This document shows positions 18,701 to 32,085 of a DNA stretch of 64,000 nucleotides, piece after piece. The notes below the pieces were generated by a model, which had not been told where the DNA came from, ran no database searches, and worked only from the letters and a program-made list of their open reading frames with translations. The stretch's first letter is position 1. The number at the start of each line of letters is the position of its first letter. The DNA is from Ptychodera flava (taxonomy: Eukaryota > Hemichordata > Enteropneusta > Ptychoderidae), in the NCBI RefSeq assembly GCF_041260155.1, contig NC_091930.1, positions 38,785,937-38,849,936 on the forward strand. The letters are read 5' to 3'. The position numbers and the translations under genes were made by a program.

Positions 18701-18989
18701 TTCATTGTTGTAAGATGGTTTCTTAAAGACATTTCCTCTTGTATAGACAATTGTAAATTTTGAAGAAAAAGAAAGTTAGTCAAGGCTTCTCTAGTGCACA
18801 TGATACATAGTTGTCCACATTAAAGTAAACACAACATGTAAAGTTGTCAAAGTGTCACAGTAAGGCACAACATGCAGAAAGTGGGGAAAGTTGGTCCCTG
18901 TTAGGGTAAAACCTATTTCCTTGTCCAACAAAGTCCTTCATGAACAAAAACCTTTGTTTGTTTGTAATATCTTTAAATAAACAATGACA

Positions 18990-19660
18990 TAAATCGGTGA
19001 CATTTCAAAACTCTACTTCTCAGAAATTAAAAACATATTCTTTAAGACCTTTCAGATTCTGGTGTACCTTGCTATTAATTTTTTATACAAATGTTTTTAC
19101 CTAAAGTGATAAAAATCACCCTTAAAATAAAAAAATGTAGATTGCATCATAATGTGAATAAATCACATTCTGGTAATCCCTCATATCTTAAAATGTCTGA
19201 AATGTCTTTAATGTCTTTAAAATACAAAGTTTCAAATTTCTGCATAATTTGAACAATCTGAAAAAGGCTATCAAGTAGAGATCTATGTCCTAAATATAAA
19301 GCTGTTCAATTAGCAGTTTTGAAAAAGATTTTTAAAGAACTTTTGACCAAAAATGACAAAAATTGCCAAGAAATATAAAAATTGAATATTTCATCACAAC
19401 TAGCACAAATTTGACTAGGGTCATTCTTAGGGACATGTTTACCAAATATTGAAGACGTCAGTAAAAGAGAAGAAGATTTTTGCCAAAAATAGCAAAATTA
19501 GCCTCAAAAATATAAATTCGCATAGTTCATCATAATTTGAACATATGTGATTAGGGTAATCCCTGGGGACCTGTAATCCAAATATTAAAGGATTCGTACA
19601 GGCTGTTTTGAAGAAAAACCTTGGGATGTACAAATTTGAGGAAATTTGAGGACAATGCTA
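18990..19660. repeat. Degenerate tandem repeats of about 115 bp inside the TA-flanked element
   Basis: Units read approximately 'aaaatt(g/a)cc...aaatataaaaattg...catcataatttgaac...tagggtaatccc...ggacatgt...ccaaatatt'. I count about four diverged copies between 18990 and 19660. The sequence is AT-rich and non-coding. Confidence 0.45.
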
Positions 19661-20474
19661 CACATCCACCTATTTAGCTGACGGCAAAGCTAAAAACCAG
19701 TTGCTAAGAATAAGAGTCGTGTTAAGGTACAATACAAAATTCTCTAAGGTTTGGTAGCATGCTATGATCAACTAAATTTTATAAGGGTATAAGCTTCCAA
19801 AGACGTGAAGTCTCCTTTATCAGATGAAAGGGGGAATGAAAAATTGAAGCAGAAAGTGACAGAAAATTCAGAGTGAAAATTTCAGAAAATTCAGTAATTA
19901 AGAGTGGACATTTTTACTCTGAATTTTCCGTCGCTTTCAGCTTTAATTTTTCATTCCACCCTTGCATCTGATAAAGGAGACTACACGTCTGTGAAAACTT
20001 ATTCTCCGGCAACATGTAGTTGATCATAGCATGCTACCAAAGCTTAGATTAATTCAGAAAAAAATACAGAAACTTATCAAAATTCAGTTACTGACCCTTG
20101 GAAGTTTAAATCTACATTAGAGATGAACTGAGGTTCTCAAGCTTGTTTCAAGACAGCTACCTGTACACTCATCTTCTTCATTACTGTACCGCGTGCACCA
20201 GCTTCTGTAACAACTCTTCGATTTTCAGTTAAATCCAACTTTTTACATCCTGAAAATGATGCAACAATAGGTAATATGGCGAGATGAGACTTTAAATGAA
20301 AGACAAGAGACTGATTAGGTTAAGGAAAAGGGGAGACTTTCATATACAGTGCCTCTCTTCAATACTGTTACAAAATATTGGTTTCTTCTTGTCATCAATT
20401 GATTAAAATAAAAAAGCCAAACTCTCATATGCTGAAACAATACATTGTATACTCTACGATGTTTAACTGATTTT

Positions 20475-20640
20475 TTCTGCTGATGTGCAGCTTGAATAAG
20501 CTCTTTCTCTGATTGGTCCATTTTCACTATTCACAGCCACTTAGGGAGTCTATTTGTATTGTTTTCATTATATTGGTCAGATTCAGCTACCCAATTGGGT
20601 CAGATCTTATTCAGTGCTGCACATTAGCCCGATTTTTTAC
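20475..20640. repeat. Dispersed repeat R2, inverted partner at about 57060-57210
   Basis: The segment containing 'cagcttgaataagctctttctc', 'cacttagggagtctattt' and 'cttattcagtgctgcacatt' is found in reverse complement in the D-E intergenic region. The two are nearly the same over about 165 bp by eye. It is therefore an interspersed repeat nested in the TA-flanked element. Confidence 0.65.
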
Positions 20641-22385
20641 ATGCGATTGTCTCTACTAAAAGACATCAGCTGTGATTACGCTGCGGTACTATGCAAGGCG
20701 TATCGATCGCGCTCAGGTAAAGGGTTATCGCTTAAGTTGGTGTTACGATGACCCTTGACCCGAGTGAGATCGATCGATAGGCCATGGCCAAAAGTACCTC
20801 GTGTATCACAGCTTGTTGTTGGTATACCAGCCACTGAAAAAACGTTTCTTCACGTAGTTAAGCTATTTCAAAGTACAATACCATTAATTTCGAAGGATAT
20901 TAATACAGATGCTTCAAAATCTAATACCTTTTACTATTTTGGAGAGAAAACTTACCCTTTCTGGTCATGTTTCCGCACGATCACGACTTCAGGGTGCGCT
21001 TACAAGAAAAATGTCGCAACTTCCGTTTTGATGCATCATGGGATAGGAAAAGGCACCAAACTTGAACACCAAGTGTTTAGAAGTAGAACGCCTCTTGCAC
21101 GCCGATGTTAAAATTAAAACGTTCATGGTAGTTTTCTGATTTTTTTTTTCAAATTTTCAAAATTTCAACACGTAATAAACGTGTAAAATTATTTTGCATA
21201 CTTCTTTTTTAGAAAAAACATGCTTTCAGCAATTGTAGACTGGAAATATTTTTCACTTAGTGGGAAATTCGTCACACCAAAATCCGTGTACGTTTGCCGG
21301 ACAGCGAGGCAGTAGTAAATTGAATATAGCCATTGTAAAGTAAAAAACACAAAAGACTGTTAATTATTTCACAGTATTGTAAAATTTCTGTGATGCTGAG
21401 TTTTTGAACACTTGAAGGAGATGGTTGTTAACACATAGTGTTCAGGTTTAGAACATCATTGTTAATAATATGAACACTAGTGTTAACAATATGAACACTA
21501 GCCGTTCAAATTTGAACACCGACACGTACATTTTGAACGCGTAAAGACGCGTCTAGCGTCCGCTATTTTTTACAGTGTAGGAGCTTATGCGATAGGTTGG
21601 TGCTGGTCGCTCTACAATTTTGAAATTGCTGGAGGGGCACAAAAATGAAGGGTGAATATTTTTGGAGAACGTCGTGAAAGGGATGCGAGAAAAAAGTCGA
21701 TGAAATATCGTTTGTTCCCTTATATAGTATCCTTGCGAGGAGAGAGAGAGGCAGAGGTGGATAGACAGACAGAGAGACAGGCAGAGATAAACTCTTTGTG
21801 TGTATGTATATTTGATTTGCTCAAAGTCTGTGGGCTTTTAAATATCAAACAGAATAAGTTGAAAGAATAACCTTCAACAAACTGTCGCACTGGGGGTAGG
21901 ATCGTGGTGTTAACACGTTGGCAAACAGTAACTGCTATAAAGCAAAGATTGTGGTTAGTCTACGTACCCCGTTATATTGCTCTCTCAGATATTGTAAAAT
22001 GCTTTGTATACAATGATTTTTATTCAACTTCAGAAATCCAAACGTATCAGATGGTGACGTAGAATTGACAGAAGATGAAAAGCAAAGAGAATGGCCTCTC
22101 TTCAAAGTACCCGGATTAGAGTACAAAGATCTGTCAATAAAGATAAAACCAAACGAGCATTGAAAGCCAAGGAGTGTGCCTTCTGGAATGATTTCATTCC
22201 TAAGCTGATGAAACACACAGGTAACTTTAAAGCCAAGATTTGCAGTAACCTGATAAAGAATGGTCTAACGAATAAGTGTCCTCATGTTATCTCCACCTGG
22301 TTTGTTATTTTTTAAAGTTTTATACAATGTGTACACTACTGAACATATACAGATACATTTATGGACACTTGAAATGTAACACGCT

Positions 22386-22387
<2 letters not shown>

Positions 22388-22469
<82 letters not shown>

Positions 22470-22495
22470 AGCGTATATATATATATATATATATA

Positions 22496-22577
<82 letters not shown>
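22388..22577 (+). repeat. (AT)n arrays with a CGCTGTGATAT hairpin, intron 7 of B
   Basis: Two long AT arrays are separated by 'cacagcg'. The first is bracketed by an inverted pair (CGCTGTGATAT at the left, ATATCACAGCG at the right), so it can extrude as one long hairpin. Expect poor assembly and length polymorphism here. Confidence 0.9.
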
Positions 22578-22582
<5 letters not shown>

Positions 22583-22844
22583 ACTGTATTTTTCAAATCC
22601 CCGAAACAGTCGCCCTGGTAAATAACTGATGAACACCTAGGAGATTTTGATGATGTTATTTCTTTGCTGTATATTCATTGTTATAAAAAATCCTGCTGAT
22701 ATCATATCTTCATCATAGAGAACCCATAATGATCTACCGTTTTGCTTGCACTTGCATGACATTACTTTACATCATTGCTGTATTTATTTCCATCCGAGTG
22801 AATTTAAAGTCTTTAACTACTTTTGACTACACACACACACACAT

Positions 22845-22924
<80 letters not shown>
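22845..22924 (+). repeat. (ATAG)n array, intron 7 of B
   Basis: A perfect tetranucleotide array of about 80 bp that follows a short AC run. Confidence 0.97.
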
Positions 22925-22925
<1 letters not shown>

Positions 22926-23146
22926 AATCATAAAATCCTAATGCTGAACAAGAGAAAGTTGAAAAGTTGTAGCTCGAATCATGTCCTAGCCATCAATCTA
23001 TCTATTTGTAACACGATTCCGTATGTTTTAACTTTGGTAGACGATGCGCAAGCGTGCCAGGCAGATGATGATGAAAAAGCAAAATACAAAGAAGAAGAAA
23101 ATAAGCAGCCACATGGGGGAACTGTTTGACAACTGCCACTTAATGG

Positions 23147-23249
<103 letters not shown>

Positions 23250-23330
23250 ATCACAGTGAAGCTACTAAATCCCTTTACCTTTTGCGGATCTTATCAAATC
23301 ATCGAAGCTGAAGCAGAAACTTTCGGCAAC

Positions 23331-23336
23331 AATAAA
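23331..23336 (+). promoter_or_regulatory. Candidate polyadenylation signal AATAAA, copy B
   Basis: The hexamer lies about 200 bp after the stop codon. The surrounding sequence is shared with copy D (56180-56185). The homologous spot in C reads 'aataattagatg' and has lost the hexamer. Confidence 0.45.
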
Positions 23337-24789
23337 ATGTACTGTATTTAATGTTTTTAAACGCCTTATTTCTTCGTTGTAAGGTCACTAGTTGTAAGGT
23401 CAATATTTTACTTTTACTGGTAAAAGCGGTGAAATCTTGAAAAGGGGGACAGCGATGACTTCAGGGTCCAACCTTAGTAGTGCCGGGTGTCACGAGTTAT
23501 CATTTTACGAGAGTGACGCAATGCATTCTTTGTTTATTGACCGTGCAATTGATTACGCTGCTGATCAAAGATTTTTTTCTGTATTTTCTTTTGCTTTGCG
23601 ATCTAATAAAGCGTTGAATAATTCTTACGCGTGGTTATTCTCAGAAAGCAGAACCAGTTGAGAGTATTGTAGCTGTGTTGTTTTCGGGGATAAATGGCCA
23701 TTTTTTAAGGTAGAGCCCCTCTTGGAGACACATATTCGGACTCTCAAATTTTGATATTTCTTTTCTGACCCTCCCCTTGTTGGGGTTCGTTTTAAAGTGT
23801 GATTTACGGTTACAATGTTGCAAAATTTCTTGTGTTTCCCGCAGCTTCAATTGAGACATTTTATGAACATTTCATGAACCTGACACTTTCTGAAGAAAAA
23901 GATTAGAAACCATGATTACCGCTCGGAAAACGAATGGACGTTTGCCGCACGGAGATAACAATAACGTATAACAGTAACTTTTTCAAGAATTTTGCAAAAC
24001 AGCAACATTGATAGGATAGCATCTGTACATTTCATACAGGGTTATTAGGTTTTTTCACAGATTTCTGTTTTACGAAATATCGATTTGTCGACGACTTGGC
24101 TTATCAGCAAAACCTGTATAATCTGCACCGTTATACATTATATGCAGGTTAAATCAGACATATTCGAAATTATTGAGTATTTCATATCATATCACACAAA
24201 AAGAACAAAACTTGAATCCATACAGTGCTGCGTTGAAAGTCACATGACATTCTTCAAAATGCATTACACAAGCAGTAATGCATGAATCTTGTGTTTCTAC
24301 ACACACTAACCAAAAAATACTGAAGCATTATGGGAAGATTAAGGCTGATCTTTCAATTGATACTGATCCAAAGGCAGCAGAAAAATAAAAACAAAACTAT
24401 CAAACGTATGCGAAAGATGGATGACTATTTGTCAGTAGTGTGTTACTAGATTTTAAAATGAAAACGATTTTGGACAGGTATTATATTATCTGCTCGACTC
24501 CAGCGTTGCGATCGCAATAGGCACAGGCCATTCCATACGATGCACCTTTGCATCTACTGAAAGGCCCAGCCACAATCGAGAAGTATATGATCAAGCTCTC
24601 AATACTTTAGAGCTGCAGTCATTTATTGCCTTATTAGTGAATATTTACATCCATTTTCAGGTCTTGTGTACTAATATAGATATGCGCTTTTCAAATGCAG
24701 TGCTATCTCTTTTGTTCTTGATGTTTACAAAATGCCAACCAACTTGTCAGAAAGTAGAAAATACACCATGCATAAAAAATCGTTTACAG

Positions 24790-25212
24790 TGATACAGTTG
24801 CGTTGTTGACTTGACAGGGGTAGAAATGATAGGTCATAGAAATAGGTCATTTGAATTAAATGGTGTTTTATGGCAAAAATCGCAACTATCTCCTCGGAAC
24901 TTTCTGAGAGGAAATATGCTCCAGAAAAATTGGATTATGACAGTTTTTTGACAGCGATTTTCAAACATCCTTAACTATTAACAGAAACACAGCTATTTTC
25001 TTCGGGTTTTCGACGTTCTATGCAGTCGCTCTTAAATTTGCGATTTTGCGCATGTGTGGTACCAATTATGGCAGCACAAGAACGACTCCTTTACTAGGTT
25101 TATGTCATTTGTATGTTCATTGGTATGGCTATGCGTGACTGGGCGTCCAGGCACTAGTAATCCGTGGTCCAAAGTTAATTTCCGAGGCGTCGAAGAGAGG
25201 TGAGTTTCCGCA
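24790..25212 (+). promoter_or_regulatory. Conserved 5' flank of copy C (putative promoter/5' UTR)
   Basis: This block is closely similar to 38630-39034 upstream of copy D and, in interrupted form, to the flank of B. The last part ('gtccaggcactagtaat', 'aaagttaatttccgag', 'gtgagtttccg') leads into the start codon. I see no clear TATA box. Retention upstream of the start in several copies suggests transcription control or simply the limits of the duplicated unit. Confidence 0.35.
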
Positions 25213-27097
25213 ATGGCGCCGGCGTCCGTTGGAATCGCTCTGTTTGTCGCCACTCTAGTTGGCCGCATTACCGCCGAAGGACCCGATCGTAGAGCTGAAA
25301 TCTGGAAAAGTCGCTGGTAGGGTGGTCGAGTTCGCGCACAAAGACGTTGACATCAAAAGCACAGTGCACGTTTTTCAAGGTATACCTTACGCCGAGCCCC
25401 CGATTGGTGACCTTAGATTCCGAACACCAAAGCCAAAAGGCCCTTGGGAGGGGCTCCGCGATGCCAAGGAACTTAGCAAGGCGTGCATACAACCCTATTT
25501 ACCAATTTTTCCGTTGGACGAGCCACAGAGTGAAGACTGTCTATACTTGAACATTTATGCACCACAGGATAAGTGAGTCTCTATATTAAATTAATTATGT
25601 GTTGTAATGTGCATCATCCAATTCAAAATGACCGATAGGGTTACATCCTATGGAAATATTTTCATACTTTGTCAATTTGAATACCATACCTATCCTCAAG
25701 ATCTAGTTGTCTGTTCCAGACCGTGCAGTGCACAACCGCCGTCGTCCATGCATGGTTTCAGTGAGACATGACCTATTTCCAGTATTTCACAGTCACTGTG
25801 CTCAAAGGTAGAGTTTTCCGGTCCACAACAAACACCCAGACACTCAACGTCCACATAACGATGCACGAATGTTGAGTCGTTGGCAAATGCCTCTAATGAC
25901 GATACAAGGGCTTCAATCAGAATGTCCAGGCCTCGTCTTCGTTTTTGCTTTCTACATTTAAGCACGGTCACTCTACCTCACTTGGGGTAGAGTAACCATG
26001 ATTTAAGTAGCGTTTCAACATTTACTCCACAGCACAGGCCTTTGGATAACAGCCTTATTGTCAGCTCCAGATAAGTGCACAACGCTGCTACCAGACTATT
26101 TTATACAAGTGACATACCGTCAAAACGCATCAGTACAATATGATAGTCATGATATTGGACGGTGGCCCGTAGCAAAGAGGAAAACGTGCAAATACATTGA
26201 CCTGACCTTTGGACTAACATCGCGTTGCGCTCATACCATCTCAGATCGCCTGAGGCCTTTACTTTATCGTTCAATTCTCATATACAAAAATAACATATAT
26301 TGTATTTCTGGAAGTCCAGATTACTACTGACGTGTTGATTGGAAAATGTCAAACGGCCGGACAAGATTTCGACAAAATCGATCTGCTCTATCATACCGAA
26401 CAGCAGAGGCTAGGGTACGAATTTCTCACGTATGCTACCTGTTCGTGCATGACGTTACGAACGATATACTATCTGCCACCAAATATGTGCAAGCCATTCA
26501 TCCAGTGATCGTGAGGTTCGCAGTGAGCTGATTGGATATTCGTTCATTTACCACTTTTTGAGCGTGTAAAAGTTCAAAGCGCGCAAATAAGACGGCCAGT
26601 CCCGCTGGTCTTTGTAAATGTTCATTTGGTAATTGTTCGTAGCATTTTCTACATGCTCCTAGAAGAAATCAAAAACTGTAAAATATAGCACAACAAAACT
26701 GTCCTAAATGTAAAACCAATTGCACGTGAAAGTATATATTTGTCGCAATCAAAAAAATTGTAATTTTGTCGGAAAAGAACGAGCGATTTAATTATTGCTC
26801 TTGGTCTATCTGCTATCGTTTTATAAGTGCGCTGTCTTCGAATTCAGGGAAGCTTTCAGACATTCAGGGCAGGAGTAGGGCCGGTAAATTCTTCTTTTTT
26901 ACTTCAGCCAAAGTTTGTCTACGAATCCGTTATTCCCGCACTCTTTGACTCTCGAACCTTAATGATAGTCTTGCCAAGGCAAGATGTCTTAAGGAGGATA
27001 ATATTAGTTTTTCAGTGATGCATGAATGATGTCAGAAAAACTTGTCCTTAGGATGACTCTATTACCCGAAATAAATGAATAAACAAGGCTTGATGAG

Positions 27098-27280
27098 GTG
27101 TATCCCGACCTTATTTGCCATGTGAAAAATACTAACAAACCCATCTTATGTTTCTCCATTCCAGGACCCTACCCTCCTCCTCCGCCCCGACAATTTCGTG
27201 AGGACTCCAACCCGATTTTGGTAGTCTACCGTGCCATCATAGACAATGAACGCTCCTTAATAAAATCAGATATGAACTGA
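27098..27280 (+). other. Exon-like segment with acceptor and stop, inside the C intron 1 insertion
   Basis: After 'tttctccattccag' an open frame encodes a Pro-rich start (GPYPPPPP) followed by RQFREDSNPILVVYRAII and a stop. The same segment exists in D near 40960-41075, but its frame is broken there. It could be a captured terminal exon or a decayed transposon gene. I do not recognise it. Confidence 0.25.
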
Positions 27281-27502
27281 AAATGCTGATGTGTTTCAGT
27301 ATATATTGCATTTGTCGTGAATTTAAATTTTGCCATACGTTTTTAACTTCATTGAAAGTGTTATCATCAACATCATGAACAATATACAACAATATGTTCT
27401 TAGCTGTAAATAAAAAGCTAAACAAACAAATTTCTTTGATCGCTGTCATTGTGATCATGACTTTATATTGCAAGTGTAATTGCCTTTGGTCAAGTCCTTC
27501 AG

Positions 27503-27503
<1 letters not shown>

Positions 27504-27578
<75 letters not shown>
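27504..27578 (+). repeat. (AT)n array, intron 1 of C
   Basis: A perfect AT dinucleotide array of about 75 bp. In D the homologous place has only 'ctatatatgcc' (near 41315), so the array expanded after C and D separated. Confidence 0.97.
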
Positions 27579-27579
<1 letters not shown>

Positions 27580-27581
<2 letters not shown>

Positions 27582-28700
27582 AAACTGTCAAAGCTCATTA
27601 GACATCCAAATTATACATTAGTTGGTATTATAATGCAAAACATCTTTCATTTATACAACAATATAGTCTCATCAAAATACATAGAAAGTTGCATATACTT
27701 TTTAGAGTCCTTTCAGGTATATATCCCTGATTTGGAAAGTGTGTAAATTATTAACTTTCATGGGTAAAAATGCTAAACAACTTTCATTAATATTTTATTA
27801 TATTTCTTCAATGTACATATAAGGTTTCATCGACTTTGATGAAGTCAATCAAGATATAACCCTAATTAGAAAAGTTTGTTAAATATGCAAATTAGTAATT
27901 AGATGTTCTACAAAATCAAAACTGACTGTTTGATAATATTATATCATAGTATCTACAATATACATAGCAAGTTTCGTCAACTTTGGTCGAGTCAATCAAG
28001 ATATACATCCCTATTGGGAAAGTTCATTAAATACGCAAATTATTGATTAGCTAAAAAAATTCTAAATGGTTTCAATCATGATATATCGTAGTATCTTCAA
28101 TTTACAAAATATGTTTTGTTAACTTTGAGTAAGCAAATCCAGATATACATCTCTAATTAGGAAAGTTCGTTAAATACGCAAATTAGTAAGTAAAAGTTCT
28201 AAGCGACATTTGGTCATTATAGTTTCTTCAATGTACAGAGCAGGTTATCAATTTTGATCAAGTCTCACAGACATGTATCCCCAAAGAAAATAAAGGAACC
28301 CGAATTAGGAATGGCTGAAGTTAAAATCCTTAATATATTAAGTAATATTGCTATCATAGTATATATTCCATGTACATAACGAATTTCGTCAACTTTTGTC
28401 GAGAAAATCAAAATATATATCACTAATTAAGAAAATCAGTAAATATGTAAATTACGAATAGGCTGAGGTAAAAATGTATAATCACTTTGAGTAATATTAA
28501 ATCATAGTATCTTAAATTTATGTTCAAAGTTTCGTCGATTTTGATCAAATTATCCCTAATAAGGAAATTTTATTAAATATGCAAATAAGCACTTGTTCTT
28601 GTCTCACCTTTATGTCTTTCATGGGTAAAGCATTGTGTGATCAACATCTATGGCAATCTCATCCAATTCTATGTCTTTGTTTTTCTAAAATCATTAATTA
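27580..28700 (+). repeat. Minisatellite of about 145 bp with ATGCAAAT cores, intron 1 of C
   Basis: About eight diverged units, each with the ordered words 'gtttcgtcaactttg', 'gtcaatcaagatatac', 'ctaattaggaaagtt', 'taaatatgcaaattag' and 'atcatagtatcttcaat'. Many units keep TATGCAAAT or a one-base variant, which resembles the POU/octamer site ATGCAAAT. The homologous array in D is at about 41320-42490. Confidence 0.85.
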
Positions 28701-29201
28701 TATAAATGAGCATGGAATATGCAAGCAACACCAAGCAAATCTAATCTTTTTCCATTAGCGTATGGTACATGTCTACCAACTCAGACTTGAATCTGTTCAG
28801 GAATGTTTGAGTTTCGTATAAAAGACAGAAAGACAGACACACACACAAACAGAGACATCGGTACGACCTAGCGTACGTGTGCGAAGGCGTGAGCTTAAAC
28901 AAGGCACCTACATTCACACTGCGCAAATATCCATCAATACGAATGGTTCCCCGTCCGCTGATTGATAGAACAGCAATGCCAAAAAAAGCTATGGACGAAT
29001 GTGGTAATTGTCGACGAGCCTTTATGGTCGCAGCGTATATCTACTAGGACTCTGGTCATTTTATGACGGATGTGGTTGATAAAATATGGTGAAATAATGC
29101 CCTGAATACATTAAGGCTTTCTGTGATGCAATTAGAGAAAATAGTCACTTGCAACGTATCTTTGCTTTACTTGAATCGATCAGGAAAGTCTTCTAGGATA
29201 G

Positions 29202-29447
<246 letters not shown>

Positions 29448-30319
29448 TAAATTCTGTCTGTACCATATACTTCTGTATTAGGGTACTGTTAACGTTTTAT
29501 CCCAGTGACAGAATATATGCGTGAAACAGAAAACAGGCAACACGAATCGAAACAACAGAAAAAATCTGATCTGAATGCCATATTATTTTCTTCTTTATCG
29601 CAATGCACTCAAGTATGAAACTAACATAACATCGGGGAAGGTGAAAAGACAAAGATATTGAGGTTAACACACCGGGGTCTTATTCAAAACCTCAAAATAT
29701 TAGGTGTTTATATTGTCCCATAGCAAAGCTACACCGTTAACAAGAACATCTGAATTGTATATTGACATTATGGTTTTCTGATGCTGAGTTTTTCCACACT
29801 CACGCAACCAATGCTGATAGGAAAACATCATTCCATCTGTTGTCCTCCAACAGGTGATGAGCACGCCACAGGTAATTATGGTTTGCTCGATCAAGTGTTG
29901 GCTTTGCAGTGGGTTCAAGACAACATTGCAGGTAAAAGAGCGGCAACTGAAATTCAAACCATCAAATCCAGAATATTATAGCCCAAACAAGAGACCTATC
30001 AGCTCCGATGGTAGGTTACCATTCACCTGACGTCAGGAGGGCAAATGGTCTCCTGCCTCGAGGGTATGTAGTCCATTGTTAAGGCTATAATGTTTTTTAT
30101 TACATGCCTTTCTTTTTATTGGTTATTCAATTATTTGAAATTATAATCATATGCTCTTTTTCTATTTTCATAATCGAATAGCGCATTAATATGTTCAAAG
30201 CACTGTTATGCAGTTTATCGATTTTTAATGAATAAGTTTCTGAAAATCGCATTTCCTTTAAAAAGATATAATTTGATCAACTTTGGAATCCCAAAATGTA
30301 GAGTTTTAAAAAAGCTCTG

Positions 30320-30433
30320 GTTCACTTTCAGTCAAACGATGACTGTGCTACCCACACCGTCATCGACAAGTTACCATTGAATCTTACGGAGCCGCGCGTG
30401 ACGTTCGCGTTCGATATATCAGACATGTAATAA
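30320..30433 (+). pseudogene. Relict exon-like segment, intron 3 of C
   Basis: It is similar to the copy D segment (44001-44231) over 'ggttcact...gtcaaacgatg', 'gctacccac...gtcatcgac' and 'accattgaatcttacggag'. The frame is broken. See the copy D entry. Confidence 0.4.
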
Positions 30434-31317
30434 CCTTATTTGTTGGCCTGCTCTCTCAAACACAATGGCTCTTCCAATGCTGTGCAGCGCGAGCACCACC
30501 TCTCATCTTTGCACCTTGCTCGTTGTTTTACCCTGTTGTTTCTTCCACAGCCTTCGTGTTGAGACGCCTCCAAAGTGACGATATTGGCGAAAGTGCAGGT
30601 GCAATGAGTTCCGAACACCTAGTGTTATCTCCCTTGACAGACGGCTTATTCCATCGAGCAATTCTACAGGTAATTTATCAACCATAGACCCGGTAAGATT
30701 AACGAAGCACCAAGAATTTTTCAGAATTTTTTTCGTTAGAAGAAGGTAACCTCTACTCTAAACGAGACAATATCTGTACCGAGTATCTGTGGAGTCGCTT
30801 TGTTGATTGAAGTTAAAAGTTTTTGTTCCGTAGTACTCTATAGTCTTTCATCAAACATCGTCGAACTGTAAGTGGTTAGAAATATGTCAGACAGAATTAA
30901 CGACTTTCCATATTCACTTAATGATCTGTATGCGTCAAGTTGACAATGAGTAGCTCTATGATAGTGGCATCATTCGTTTATGTAATAATGGAGAACTGTG
31001 ACTGAAAAAATATGCCTGTTTCATTATATGTCCGTACGTTCATTAATCTTTACATTCTTCCCTAAGACTTCTTTTCTCTGAGACTGCCTTTCGTCTCGAG
31101 CTCTCTACATGTCTGCCTGCTCACTTATCTCTCCTTTCGTCTCTATCTATTTCTGTCTTGCTTTGTCTCTCTGTCTGTCTTTTGTCTGTCTTTCTGACGA
31201 CGATGCCTCGTTCTATTTCTATTTGAATGTCTCTGTTATCCTTTCATGTCGGTCTGTTTGTCTGTTTTGCCCTCTCTCTCCCTCTCCTCTCTCTCTCTTC
31301 TCTCTCTGTCTCTTCTG

Positions 31318-31324
31318 TCTGTCC

Positions 31325-31398
<74 letters not shown>

Positions 31399-31404
31399 CT
31401 CTCT

Positions 31405-31439
<35 letters not shown>
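31318..31439 (+). repeat. (TCTG)n/(CT)n tract before exon 5, copy C
   Basis: A TCTG array (about 31318-31357) followed by an interrupted CT array that ends in 'ctctcag' at the exon 5 acceptor (exon starts 31440). Degenerate pyrimidine-rich sequence from about 31040 precedes it. Confidence 0.95.
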
Positions 31440-32085
31440 AGTGGAACAGCGTCACTGCCAGGATATTTCAACACAAATGTAGCCTGGCAGAACAAGATAG
31501 CTCACGGTTTCGGTAAGCTGGTCGGATGCGAGAAGGAAACGTCTGAAGAGTCGGTTGAATGTCTTCGTAGCGTGCCTGCTGAAGACCTGAAAGATCCAAG
31601 CGATGTACAAACAGTGAGAAGTAGCAGTAATTCTTTGTGAACGAGCGAGAATTTATATGACTACGTGTCGCCACGTCGTTTATGCATGAGTAACTAGTGC
31701 TCTAAACATTTTCATTTATTGAGTTGTTAAAAGCTAAAATTCGCCTAGGTAAAATACGATGGGCCTTTATCTTCATTGATAATTCCCTGTAACAATATTA
31801 ACAAATTTAACCTTTTTATGACAACGGTGAGAATAAATTTGTGGCCAAGACTATTACCATACATAATTAAAAGCCTGCGACGTCGAACAACTGTGGAAGT
31901 ATTTTGGATATTTACGATCACAGAAAAAGGTTGTGAACTATTAGGAATTTCATAGTGCGGATAATCTTCAAATAAGATCAATGATGTGGAAGATAGAACT
32001 CCATACACGCGAAAAAGTAGACAGATCTCACTGTCGAACAGAAAGCCGATCGAAGTAGTAAAAGGCAGACAGAGAAACGAAATAA

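Larger units (their letters stand above)
17971..21577. mobile_element. 3.6-kb TIR element with TA flanks, intron 6 of B
   Basis: The element begins CACTGTAAAG and ends TTTTTTACAGTG, flanked by TA on each side. Copy D shows the empty site ('aagatatgagtaggagctta' near 54897). Both subterminal regions (about 17985-18340 and 21410-21565) are packed with GTGTTCAA or TTGAACAC words, a pattern typical of transposase-binding clusters. TA duplication and a CACTG start would fit a Tc1/mariner-like or other TA-targeting superfamily; this is inference. I recognised no transposase in any frame, so it is either non-autonomous or decayed. It accounts for most of the excess length of intron 6 in B over C and D. 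Confidence 0.8.
26885..28930. repeat. 2-kb insertion in intron 1, shared by C and D but absent from B
   Basis: In B the flanking words 'gtcggtaaa' and 'atcgatgcgaatg' are almost adjacent (near 12400-12435). In C and D they are about 2 kb apart. The inserted block starts with 'ttcttttttacttcagccaaag' and contains an exon-like segment (27098-27280), an AT array in C (27504-27578) and the 145-bp minisatellite. Clear terminal repeats were not found. Confidence 0.6.

Noticed and set aside
20755..21111. 118-codon open frame inside the TA-flanked element, considered as transposase
   Set aside because: It shows no DDE or DDD pattern, no helix-turn-helix and no recognisable family; it may be chance.
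22336..22596. Ile-Tyr repeat open frames in AT arrays (also at 27394-27746 and 36329-36538)
   Set aside because: They are low-complexity translations of AT dinucleotide repeats.
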